From: Planctomycetota bacterium
GTDB taxonomy: Bacteria; Planctomycetota; Planctomycetia; Planctomycetales; Planctomycetaceae
Assembly: GCA_016872645.1 (NCBI GenBank)
Contig: VGZH01000012.1
Location: forward strand, 1-64,000
Direction of reading: 5' to 3'
Length of the DNA: 64,000 bases
The position numbers and the translations under genes were made by a program. Shown in pieces: positions 1-7,893 of this stretch; position 1 is the first letter of the stretch, and every line of letters starts with the position of its first letter. The notes under the pieces are model-generated. The model was not told the DNA's origin, made no database searches, and saw nothing but the letters and a program-made list of their open reading frames with translations.

Positions 1-4
1 CAGC

Positions 5-1333
5 CTATCGCACCAGTCGCCGAAACGCATCTTGCTGGCGGGGGCATTCGAGGAACGACTCGGCGTTGCCGCTCTCGATCGCTTGGCGGAGGATCGCGAA
101 GACCTCGCGAGCCGCTGCCGTCGTCTGCTCCAACTCCGCCGCTCCTTGAGCCGCGTTGAGGTAGAAGCTCGCGTAGCCGTGACAGCCACGCTTGGCCATC
201 TCCTGAATGAATAACGTTGCCAGAACCGGTTTCAGATCGGGCGACGCCGAGGCGAACTCCAAATGCGGATGCACGGCCAATCCGGAGCATTTCACCTCAA
301 GCCCAGTCTCTCTCGCGACGGCATCGAGTCGCGATTGCAGTTCATGACCGAATGACCAGAGTCCCTCCGATATGTTTCGACGTCGCAGTTCACGGATCGT
401 CGTCAGCGAGGCGGCCATGCCGATCGGATCGGACCAGTAGGTGCTGGAGATGAACATCCTCGCCGCCGGCTCCATCACGCTGCGCCGCCCGACGACCGCT
501 CCCATCGGATAACCGTTCGATATCGATTTCGCGAAGACCGCCATGTCTGGCGTCACGCCGACGTACCCTTGAGCCCCCTGCATCCCGAAGCGAAATCCCG
601 ACGAGACCTCATCAAAGATCAACACGGCCCCATGTTCCCGCGCCAGCTTTGCGACTCCCGCGAGGTATCCGTCCGTCGGCTTTTCAGACCGCAACGGCTC
701 CATGATGACCGCCGCGACTTCCCCTTTGTGATCGTCAAGCATCTGCCCCAACGCCGTGAGATCACCAAACGGAAACGGAAGAGCCGTTCCGGCCAACGCC
801 TTGGGCACGCCGATCGGTTCAATTCCGGGGAACAAGTGCGAATTCAAACTCTCTTCGGCCACAAGATTCGCCGCGAGATACCAGTCGTGCCAGCCGTGAT
901 AGCCGCAGAAAAGCACCTTGTCTCGACCAGTCGCTCCCCGAGCGATTCGAACCGCGATCGCGCACGCCTCGCCGCCACACTTGGCATAGCGAACCATCTC
1001 GGCACACGGAATCGTGCGACAGAATTCCTCGGCCAGTTCGACTTCAAGTTCGCTGCTGATCGACGTCGCGACCCCCTTGCCGATCTGTTCGCGCACCGCG
1101 TCGTCTACAACTGGATCGCAGTAACCGAGAATGATCGCCCCAATGCCACTGACCCAGTCGATGTACTCGTTCCCATCGACATCCCAAAAGCGTGCGCCCT
1201 TCGCTCGCGCGGCATACACTGGCGACACGCCATAGGCATACTTCGTCGGCCGACGGCTGAGCAACTGCGTCCCGCCAGGAATGAGTTCGTTGGCTCGACG
1301 ATACAGTTCGTAGGATTTTTCGACGCGGTGCAT
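5..1333 (-). CDS. Class III PLP aminotransferase, HemL-like
   Basis: 442 aa, complete. The fold-type I class III aminotransferase pattern is clear: the pyridine-N-binding Asp lies in FDEVSSGFRFG (D241) and the Schiff-base Lys in VFAKSISNGYP (K269). The N-terminal IPGGTQLLS region resembles glutamate-1-semialdehyde aminomutase. With an SDR oxidoreductase immediately upstream on the same strand, a role in amino-sugar or amino-acid catabolism is as likely as heme synthesis, so hemL is not assigned. An AAAAGG ribosome-binding site lies about 6 nt before the ATG, directly against the edge of a REP pair. Confidence 0.85.
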   Translation of the reverse strand: MHRVEKSYELYRRANELIPGGTQLLSRRPTKYAYGVSPVYAARAKGARFWDVDGNEYIDWVSGIGAIILGYCDPVVDDAVREQIGKGVATSISSELEVELAEEFCRTIPCAEMVRYAKCGGEACAIAVRIARGATGRDKVLFCGYHGWHDWYLAANLVAEESLNSHLFPGIEPIGVPKALAGTALPFPFGDLTALGQMLDDHKGEVAAVIMEPLRSEKPTDGYLAGVAKLAREHGAVLIFDEVSSGFRFGMQGAQGYVGVTPDMAVFAKSISNGYPMGAVVGRRSVMEPAARMFISSTYWSDPIGMAASLTTIRELRRRNISEGLWSFGHELQSRLDAVARETGLEVKCSGLAVHPHLEFASASPDLKPVLATLFIQEMAKRGCHGYASFYLNAAQGAAELEQTTAAAREVFAILRQAIESGNAESFLECPRQQDAFRRLVR

Positions 1334-1343
1334 GACAGGCCTT

Positions 1344-1439
1344 TTGGAATGCGGTGTGTCAGCGCCGCTTTGGATGGTTTTATTTTCACGGCAAAACCCA
1401 CGGGAAATTCAAAGCGGTGCTGACACACCGCAGTTCCAA
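1344..1439. repeat. REP pair (BIME), GGAG family, copy 1
   Basis: Two ~30-bp arms in inverted orientation. Each arm folds on itself (GCGGTG-TGTCAG-CACCGC type) and reads GGAG/GGAA followed by the hairpin and TTTGG. The outer edge (CCAA) touches the AAGG ribosome-binding site of the aminotransferase. Further copies lie near 11.5, 30.0, 54.0 and 63.1 kb. Confidence 0.85.
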
Positions 1440-1444
1440 GGACG

Positions 1445-2266
1445 TTACTTGGGCGTCATTGACGGACTGCTGATCGAATCGCGGAGACAAAAGCCACCGT
1501 CCACGACTAGCGAGGTGCCGGTGATGTAGTCAGCGTCGTCGGAACACAAGAACGTTGCTGCTCGGCCGATGTCGGACGGTGTGCCGATGCGGCCCCACGG
1601 GAGTTTTGCTCCTTCTTCTGCGATCATCGCGTCGCCGAAGGTTTCGTGTTCGCCGGGGGTGTCGATCCAGCCGGGTTCGATGACGTTGACGTTGATCCGG
1701 TGTCGGATCAGTTCGGCGGCCATCGTGAAGGCCATGTGATTCAAACCCGCCTTGGCCGCGTTGTAGGCGACAGCACGAGCGTAGGGCCGTCGTGAATGGA
1801 CGCTTGAAATGAACAGGATTTTCCCACCGCCTCCGCGTTCAACCATGTGACGCGAGACGAACTGGCTCATGTGGAACCCGGCGGTCAGTGTGCCTCGCAG
1901 CGTCTTGTCGAAGACCTCCGGGTCGTAATCGAGAAAATCACCGCGCCGCGAGTACGCGGGGTTGCTGACCAGGATGTCGATCCGGCCGAATGCCGCGAGC
2001 GTCCGTTGCACGATGTTCTCGCACGAGGAACGCTCGAACGCATCGCCGTCGACGAGTAAGCCGCGGCGGCCGAGCGATTCGATTTCAGCGATCAGCGATG
2101 CAGTGTTGACATTTGGCTGCCGATCATTGATTGCAACGTCGGCCCCGGCGCGGGCCAGTTCCAACGCACAGCCTCGTCCGATCCCGCGAGCGGCTCCGGT
2201 AACGAGAGCGGTGCGACCGGACAGTTTGAGAGTATGCGACGCAATTGGCTGGGCAGGTTGAGGCAT
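1445..2266 (-). CDS. SDR family oxidoreductase
   Basis: 273 aa classical short-chain dehydrogenase. The Rossmann NAD(P) motif TGAARGIG is at about residues 24-31, the NxxYS-like segment is SNPAYS, the catalytic Ser lies in ISSVHS and the YxxxK pair in YNAAK. The C-terminal VDGGF completes the family pattern. The substrate cannot be read from sequence. It is codirectional with the class III aminotransferase and separated from it by a REP pair, which suggests linked catabolic steps (inference). Confidence 0.88.
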   Translation of the reverse strand: MPQPAQPIASHTLKLSGRTALVTGAARGIGRGCALELARAGADVAINDRQPNVNTASLIAEIESLGRRGLLVDGDAFERSSCENIVQRTLAAFGRIDILVSNPAYSRRGDFLDYDPEVFDKTLRGTLTAGFHMSQFVSRHMVERGGGGKILFISSVHSRRPYARAVAYNAAKAGLNHMAFTMAAELIRHRINVNVIEPGWIDTPGEHETFGDAMIAEEGAKLPWGRIGTPSDIGRAATFLCSDDADYITGTSLVVDGGFCLRDSISSPSMTPK

Positions 2267-2346
2267 GGTAACACCAAACTAACCCACGCAGTCTGCGAGC
2301 GAAAGGCGAGCCGCATCATTGGCACAAACCTGCGCTCCGCGCTCAC

Positions 2347-3141
2347 TCACAGCGGAAGCCGGAGTCCGTCGTAGGCCAACTCGACGCCAGCAGGCAAGCG
2401 AGCATTTGTGGCGTCGTAGTCGAGCTTGTGGGACACATGCGTGAAGAACGCTTGGCGCGGACGGAGCCGTTCCACGACCTTCAAACTTTGAGCGATGCTG
2501 AAGTGTGTCGGATGCGGATTGTCTTGCAGGGCGTCGAGGATCAGCACGTCCAGCCCTTCCAGCAGCGGCCAACTTTCCTCAGGGATGTGGCTGACGTCGG
2601 TGCAGAAAGCGACGTCATTGATTCGATAGCCGAGGATCGGCAACTGCCCGTGCAGCAAGCGGATCGGCTGCACTCGCTGGCCGAGCACGTCGAAGGCCTC
2701 GAGGCCAATCCGCACAAACTCCAATTTCGGAATCGCCCCCGGATGCAGGACTTGGGATGGAGTCTCGAAGGCGTAACCGAACGACGCGCGAAGCTGTCGC
2801 TCGACCCGCTCTTCGCAAAACAGCGGAATCGGCCGCGACAACTTCCAACCGCTGGTCCGCAGATCGTCGAGCCCAAAAATGTGATCGGCATGCGCGTGCG
2901 TGAACACGGCCGCTTCAATTAAACGGACTCGCTCACGCACCAATTGCAGCCGCAGTTCGGGGGGAGTGTCGATGACGAACACGCCGCGCGGAGTGTTGAT
3001 CGCGACACCGGTGCGCGTGCGATGATTCTTCGGATTAGTCGATGTGCAGACCGCGCAATCGCAGCCGATCATCGGCACACCGACGCTGGTACCGGTGCCA
3101 AGCAGGATCAGTTCGCCGCGAGATGAGTCAGGTTCAGGCAT
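2347..3141 (-). CDS. MBL-fold metallo-hydrolase, PhnP-like
   Basis: 264 aa. The metal-binding motif THAHADHIFGLDDL (HxHxDH) is at about residue 78, followed by a distal His (CTDVSHIPE), an Asp in DVLILDAL, and a C-terminal FTHVSHKLDY. An N-terminal cysteine cluster (CDCAVCTS) resembles that of PhnP phosphodiesterases. No phn genes are nearby, so a general phosphodiesterase or tRNase Z-like hydrolase is also possible. It lies 19 nt downstream of the pentaheme cytochrome gene and could be the last gene of that operon. Confidence 0.82.
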   Translation of the reverse strand: MPEPDSSRGELILLGTGTSVGVPMIGCDCAVCTSTNPKNHRTRTGVAINTPRGVFVIDTPPELRLQLVRERVRLIEAAVFTHAHADHIFGLDDLRTSGWKLSRPIPLFCEERVERQLRASFGYAFETPSQVLHPGAIPKLEFVRIGLEAFDVLGQRVQPIRLLHGQLPILGYRINDVAFCTDVSHIPEESWPLLEGLDVLILDALQDNPHPTHFSIAQSLKVVERLRPRQAFFTHVSHKLDYDATNARLPAGVELAYDGLRLPL

Positions 3142-3159
3142 GGATCATGGGACGGTAGG

Positions 3160-4605
3160 TCAAGGCGGACTCAGCAACTTCCGCAAGCGCTGCAGATCGG
3201 CCTGCAAGCGCTCGATCGGTTGAGCGGCAAAATCACGCGGGCTACGAAGCCCAGGCTGGAAGTTCAACGTTTCATTCATCGAGTCGAGCACAGCCTGAAT
3301 CTGGCGGTCCTGTTCTGGGTCTGTTTGCGTGCTGGCGACGATCGCGTGTTGCAGCGCGTTCAAGCTCAGAAAGAGTTGCGTGGCCGAATCCCAATCGCGA
3401 TTCACAAGGTTTAGGCCATCATCGGTCACGAAGGCGAGTCGCATCGCCGCGAGCGATTTCGCGGAGAGCACGTCCTTGGCTGCATCGTTGCGGTTGAATC
3501 GTTCAGCTGCCGAACGAAGTCCCTGCGCGATGGCGATGGCTTCGCGCGAGATCGCATCGGCTGGCAAGACTGGAGACTCAAACCGTGACCGCAGCTTCGT
3601 CAATTCGGATTGCGGGATTGAGTTCTCTGAACCGACGACTCGCCGAGCGAGCGGATCGAGCATCGCATACGGCCATGCGTTCCAGGCGAACGAACCTCGC
3701 GGGCGTTTCGCCGCGTCTTTCGACTGCCACCAGCTTGCGGATCGCAAATCGTGATGGCAGGCGAAGCAGTTCCATTCGGCAAGTTCTGGCCACCTGGCGG
3801 GAGTCACTTTCGCCAGCTCCGCACGCTGGCTGAGCAATTCCAAAGAACGCTGTGCCGCGACCGTCTGGCCGACAGTCCACAGCTTGGCCTCGAAGACAGA
3901 TCCTTTCTCGACGGCCGGATGCCGTTTCGCATCGACTTCGGCAGGCCAATGCTTAGGCCAGTTGGCGTGGAACGTGGAGAGTTCAAAAAACAGACGCGGG
4001 TGTCCGGCGGCGATCAAATCGTGATTGACGTCTCGGCCGGGGCCGCCGACATGGCAATCGGCACAGGCATTGGCTCGCGTCAGTACGTCGGTCAGGTCGC
4101 GATAACCTCGACGCTGTTTATCCGCCGCAGATCGCAGCTTCCAGTCGCTGCGGACATGCTCAGTCAGCCAGCGCTCTGCGGGACCGTGGCATTGCTCGCA
4201 ATCGACACCGGCGAGCGGAGTGCGACCGGAAATTGAAGTCAGCTTGGACTCAACGCTGGTTGCTGGCGAGTGGCAGTTCAAACAGACGGCAGACTCATGT
4301 GCCGGCTTCGGCAGGTTGAGCAGTGCGGCCATTTGTCGCGAGAGATCGTTTTCCAGGACCGAGTAGGCTCGGGAATGTGGGTCGCGCGCGGACCAGATCG
4401 GGAACTCAGAGCCAACGAATTTGTGGCCGGCGAGTCCGCCGTGACAGGCGGCAGTCGCACAGGAGGCGCTCCCGACGAGTTTGGGTGGCGCGTCTTCGGC
4501 AACGGTGTCATCGGCGCTGAGGCAGACGACAATGCAGAGTGCCGATTGCAGAGTGCAAAGTGCAAAGTGAGTGGCACGCGCGGCCATCACTCTCACATTG
4601 TTCAT
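3160..4605 (-). CDS. Pentaheme c-type cytochrome, secreted
   Basis: 481 aa from the chosen start (MNNVRVMAARATHF); M at 4587 is an alternative. Four CxxCH sites (CLNCH, CEQCH, CADCH, CFACH) and one CX4CH (CATAACH) predict five covalent hemes in the periplasm. The arrangement resembles cytochrome c-554-like proteins. The ORF-track start at 4701 is rejected because it overlaps the upstream decaheme gene and begins inside a heptad repeat. The hydrophobic signal-peptide core (FALCTLQSALCIVVC) is itself translated from one arm of that 7-bp-phased repeat. This is the last cytochrome of the operon, 34 nt after the decaheme gene. Confidence 0.85.
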   Translation of the reverse strand: MNNVRVMAARATHFALCTLQSALCIVVCLSADDTVAEDAPPKLVGSASCATAACHGGLAGHKFVGSEFPIWSARDPHSRAYSVLENDLSRQMAALLNLPKPAHESAVCLNCHSPATSVESKLTSISGRTPLAGVDCEQCHGPAERWLTEHVRSDWKLRSAADKQRRGYRDLTDVLTRANACADCHVGGPGRDVNHDLIAAGHPRLFFELSTFHANWPKHWPAEVDAKRHPAVEKGSVFEAKLWTVGQTVAAQRSLELLSQRAELAKVTPARWPELAEWNCFACHHDLRSASWWQSKDAAKRPRGSFAWNAWPYAMLDPLARRVVGSENSIPQSELTKLRSRFESPVLPADAISREAIAIAQGLRSAAERFNRNDAAKDVLSAKSLAAMRLAFVTDDGLNLVNRDWDSATQLFLSLNALQHAIVASTQTDPEQDRQIQAVLDSMNETLNFQPGLRSPRDFAAQPIERLQADLQRLRKLLSPP

Positions 4606-4635
4606 TTTGCATTCTGCACTCTGCACTTTGCATTT
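4533..4635. repeat. Inverted pair of 7-bp-phased repeats
   Basis: The left arm is five consecutive 7-mers (TGCAGAG, TGCCGAT, TGCAGAG, TGCAAAG, TGCAAAG). The right arm is four (TGCATTC, TGCACTC, TGCACTT, TGCATTT), the inverted complement of the same words. The pair straddles the start codon of the pentaheme cytochrome gene. Confidence 0.85.
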
Positions 4636-4639
4636 CCTC

Positions 4640-6196
4640 TCACCGCACAAACGGGCCGTCCCACTTGTTCTTGGAGCGGTCGTGATAAACGTGGCACTCA
4701 ATGCACAACGTCCGAGCGCCGCGGTTTACGTTTGAGAGCAGGTCTTTCAACGATTCGTTTGGCGGTGCCTGTGGCGATTCCGATTTAGGAACGCTGTCGG
4801 CTTTGATTCCGTCGAGCCATTCGGCGGGGCGGTGAGCGTGACAGGCTCGACAAATGTCGATCGAAGGGATCAGCACGTCGCCGGTGTTTTTGCTTTGAGC
4901 CACATCGGCGTGGCAGACCGTGCAACTCAGCAGGCGATGTGGTTCGTGATGGAATTTGCTGTGCAGCAGCCAGCGCGACGGGATGTTCGTCGGGACAATC
5001 TTCCAATCTGCGATCGCAGTCGGAGATTTGTCGGCGACTGGTTCAACTTCGTGGCAGTAACGACAGCCGCCGGTGGCTTCGTAGCCGAATTGGCTGTGTC
5101 GATGCTGCTGAGCAATCTGCTCGGCCTTGGTAACGTCATCGAGAACGGCCTTGGCTTGATCCTTGGAGAGTCTCTGGAAGTCGCGATGGCCGGGGAGCGG
5201 GCGCGACGGCTCATCGCTCGGGAGTCCGACTTCCGACTTCCGACTTCCGAATTCCCTCAGCGTGTAGGTCTCTGTGAGGAATCCGCGGACGATGTCCGGC
5301 GTCTGGTGCGGTACGGCTTGGCCGGGGAAGCGTTCGTGGTCGAAGAGCAGCGGATGGCATTCACGACAGTGTCGCTCGAACGAGATCGGCTTGAGGAATC
5401 GCCCTTCCTGGTCCGGTTCGTGGCAAACTTCGCAGCTGCGAGACAGGTCTGTTAACTTGCGGTCCTTGCCGATCAGCCCGTGAATAAGTTTTCCATTCGC
5501 GTCGTATTCCGCCTTGAGATGCGCGGCGTGGTTGAAGCGAATGCGGCCTCGGTCCTGCCACCGCGAAGCCGCGTCACCGGGACGTTTGAAGTTCTCGATC
5601 GCGAGATTGACTCCGTGCTTGGCGTTTGGAGGCTCCGACGCCGCGTCCTTCAGCAGCGTCTTCAGTCGAAACTCGGGATGACCTTCGCGTTCATCGAATC
5701 GAATGACACGCTTTGCGAAGACCTCGCTCACGCCGTGAGTCGTTTTCAATTCGGTGTGACAGGCGATGCAGTGGCGACTGCTGGGCCTGGTGAGCATGTC
5801 GGTCCCTTCGTGCTCCTGATGGCAGGCCGCGCACGAGATGTCCTTGTGAGCCGGAATCTGATTGGCGTGATGCTCGGCGACACGGTGGCAGGTCTCGCAT
5901 TTCTTGTTGTCGATCGAATGGGCGTCGTCAGAGAACGCGACCAGTCGTTGCAGCGGAGTCCACGTCGTATGACAGCGCCAACATTCGTTCTCGATCAACC
6001 GATGCGGCGTGGTCACGTCACCGGCCTGATAGATCTGATTCTCCCCCTGCGAATGCTGGAGCATCAACCACATCAGCGAGCCGACGCCTGACCACAACGC
6101 CAGCCACCACGCCGCGCGACGCTGGCGGTTCGGCTGCCGATGCACGTTGATGTCCACGCGACTGGAAAGCTCGCGGCTGGAACGCAGCATCTTCAT
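4640..6196 (-). CDS. Decaheme c-type cytochrome, membrane-anchored
   Basis: 518 aa with ten CxxCH motifs (CWRCH, CETCH, CAACH, CIACH, CEVCH, CRECH, CRYCH, CTVCH, CRACH, CIECH). A single N-terminal membrane anchor (WWLALWSGVGSLMWLML) lies at about residues 28-45, with the heme domain outside. The ATG at 6196 overlaps the stop of the cytochrome b gene (ATGA), indicating translational coupling; an ATG two codons further in, with GGGAG ahead of it, is an alternative. Residues near FGSRKSEVGLP are translated from four tandem 7-mers. It probably accepts electrons from the cytochrome b and passes them to the pentaheme protein (inference). Confidence 0.88.
   Translation of the reverse strand: MKMLRSSRELSSRVDINVHRQPNRQRRAAWWLALWSGVGSLMWLMLQHSQGENQIYQAGDVTTPHRLIENECWRCHTTWTPLQRLVAFSDDAHSIDNKKCETCHRVAEHHANQIPAHKDISCAACHQEHEGTDMLTRPSSRHCIACHTELKTTHGVSEVFAKRVIRFDEREGHPEFRLKTLLKDAASEPPNAKHGVNLAIENFKRPGDAASRWQDRGRIRFNHAAHLKAEYDANGKLIHGLIGKDRKLTDLSRSCEVCHEPDQEGRFLKPISFERHCRECHPLLFDHERFPGQAVPHQTPDIVRGFLTETYTLREFGSRKSEVGLPSDEPSRPLPGHRDFQRLSKDQAKAVLDDVTKAEQIAQQHRHSQFGYEATGGCRYCHEVEPVADKSPTAIADWKIVPTNIPSRWLLHSKFHHEPHRLLSCTVCHADVAQSKNTGDVLIPSIDICRACHAHRPAEWLDGIKADSVPKSESPQAPPNESLKDLLSNVNRGARTLCIECHVYHDRSKNKWDGPFVR
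5226..5253. repeat. In-frame 7-bp tandem repeat
   Basis: Four consecutive 7-mers, CCGACTT three times then CCGAATT, inside the decaheme cytochrome coding region between heme sites 6 and 7. The word resembles those at 35917-35993. Confidence 0.85.
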
Positions 6197-7893
6197 CTCC
6201 CAAACGGAACCACGCGCAGTGACACGATGACGTGCGCGACAAACAAAACAAGCAACGCAATCGACGGTGGAATGTGCAGGATCAGCCACCAGTGCAGCCA
6301 GCGATGTAACCGCAACTGGGTGTTGAACTGCCGTCGCTCCTCGCAGAGGTCTTCGAGTTCTTGCAGCGAGTCGTGCAGTTCGGCCGGCAGATCAGATCGC
6401 AGTTGTGCGAAGATTCGCCGAGCGGAGATGTTGTCGTCCAACCGATGCTGCGGCGATCGGCCGTTGTTCAAGAAAGGTCGCACGACGCGAATATGAAAGT
6501 CACGGAACTTTGCCAACAGCGCGGGAGGCGTCGGCGCAGCGATCTTCGGTGGAGTGGCGGCGACAGGTTTCTCTGCGGTGGGCTTCACCATCGGCGCTGG
6601 CTTTTTGACCGCTGGCTTTTCGGCGGCGGGCGCTGCTGCCGTGGTTGGTTTTTCGGCTGTGAGTGGCTTGTGCGTGTCGGTCGCCGAGTCCGCTCCTGAA
6701 CCCTTCGCAACCGCGAGTTTGGCCTGCATTTGTTGCAACGGAGACAGCTTCATTTCGGGAGTTGCCGCTGGTGCAACCTCGGCAGCCGGTGCGGCCTCGC
6801 TGGGCGTTGGAGCGGACTTAGCAGCCATCTTGGCTCGCATCTGTTCGAGCGGAGACAACTTCTTCTCTTCGAGAGGAGCGGCAGGAGGGGCTTCGACAGA
6901 AGAAGTCGGACTTGAAGCCTCTGCATTCGGCTGTGCGGCTGATTTCGCGGCGGCTTTCGCACGCATTTGTTCGAGGGGCGAAAGCTTCTTTTCCGGCTCG
7001 GCCGCAGCGGAAGAAGTTGGATTCGCAGTCGTCGGCGCGGGAGCTTCACCACCTGCGGCTTTGGCAGCGGCTTTTTCACGCATCAGTTCGAGTGGGCTTT
7101 TCGGCTTCGTCGCAACGGGCGAATCTGGGACTGTGTCGGGTTCCGAGCCCTCAGCCGGTTTTTGGCCACCCTCTGCCGAGGGAAGAGGGGTGGTGTTCGG
7201 GAGAGTGGGTTTTGTGGCGATGATTTCGGCAGGAGCATGGGCTGCTGGTTTCTTGGCGTCTGCTTCGGGGAGCGGGACGTTGGCGTAAACCTTTGCCAAC
7301 TCCTTCGGGAAGTCGGACTCACGTTTCAGCACGCGTTGCTGTTTAAGGACTTCCTTGGCGAACGGCTTGATTGGTTCGAAGTCGATGTCGAGCGCTCCGG
7401 CTTGCTTGGCGACCAGTTGATCCGCGCGGAATCGCATCGTTTGTGACAAGAATGGAATCTGAGCAACCATCGTTTCCAACGGCACACGCATCGTCAGCAA
7501 TCGCGGGATGACTTGTTGCAGCGCGACTCCCGCGAAACCGGTCGCGACCACCAGTCCGAACGCGACCCACAGCAGATTCTCCAGCACGCCTCCCCAGTGA
7601 AAGCCGGCGTGAAACAGAATCAGCACGAAGCCCAGCGTCCCCAACCACAAATGCCCACGCAACCAAAACTGAGCCGAACCGACTCGCCAAGTTGGTAGCC
7701 GTTTGCGTACGGCCAGCAGCGCGGCGAAGATCATCAACAGCGAACCGGCGATGCCAAGAATCAAACCAAGGACACTTCCGCCCGTCGGGCCGTGAATCGA
7801 CCGCTTGTCGATCGCCCAATAAGCCGATGCCGCGACCGACAGCACGAGTGTGCTTCCAAAAATCCAGGGCTTGTGCGTCCGGTCAATCAGCAA
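6193..7893 (-). CDS. Diheme cytochrome b-like membrane protein with repeat linker
   Basis: 566 aa. Four transmembrane helices lie in the first ~130 residues and one at the C-terminus (~538-560). One N-terminal helix carries H81 and H95 and the C-terminal helix H540 and H554. Both are HX13H pairs, the pattern that binds two stacked b hemes. The ~400-residue soluble stretch between them is Pro/Ala/Lys-rich and contains four copies of a KLSPLEQMRAKxAAK-type repeat (about residues 265-400). The gene overlaps the Fe-S protein gene by 11 nt and the decaheme gene by 4 nt. I propose it as the quinone-site membrane subunit; the family is not one I can name. Confidence 0.75.
   Translation of the reverse strand: MLIDRTHKPWIFGSTLVLSVAASAYWAIDKRSIHGPTGGSVLGLILGIAGSLLMIFAALLAVRKRLPTWRVGSAQFWLRGHLWLGTLGFVLILFHAGFHWGGVLENLLWVAFGLVVATGFAGVALQQVIPRLLTMRVPLETMVAQIPFLSQTMRFRADQLVAKQAGALDIDFEPIKPFAKEVLKQQRVLKRESDFPKELAKVYANVPLPEADAKKPAAHAPAEIIATKPTLPNTTPLPSAEGGQKPAEGSEPDTVPDSPVATKPKSPLELMREKAAAKAAGGEAPAPTTANPTSSAAAEPEKKLSPLEQMRAKAAAKSAAQPNAEASSPTSSVEAPPAAPLEEKKLSPLEQMRAKMAAKSAPTPSEAAPAAEVAPAATPEMKLSPLQQMQAKLAVAKGSGADSATDTHKPLTAEKPTTAAAPAAEKPAVKKPAPMVKPTAEKPVAATPPKIAAPTPPALLAKFRDFHIRVVRPFLNNGRSPQHRLDDNISARRIFAQLRSDLPAELHDSLQELEDLCEERRQFNTQLRLHRWLHWWLILHIPPSIALLVLFVAHVIVSLRVVPFGR

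Noticed and set aside
2279-2572. 97-aa minus-strand ORF inside the MBL gene
   Set aside because: Frame-shifted shadow of the metallo-hydrolase with no own ribosome-binding site.
6554-7288. 244-aa plus-strand ORF with GAS/GAG-rich low-complexity sequence
   Set aside because: Antisense shadow of the KLSPLEQMRAK repeats in the cytochrome b-like gene; no Shine-Dalgarno and no protein-like composition.
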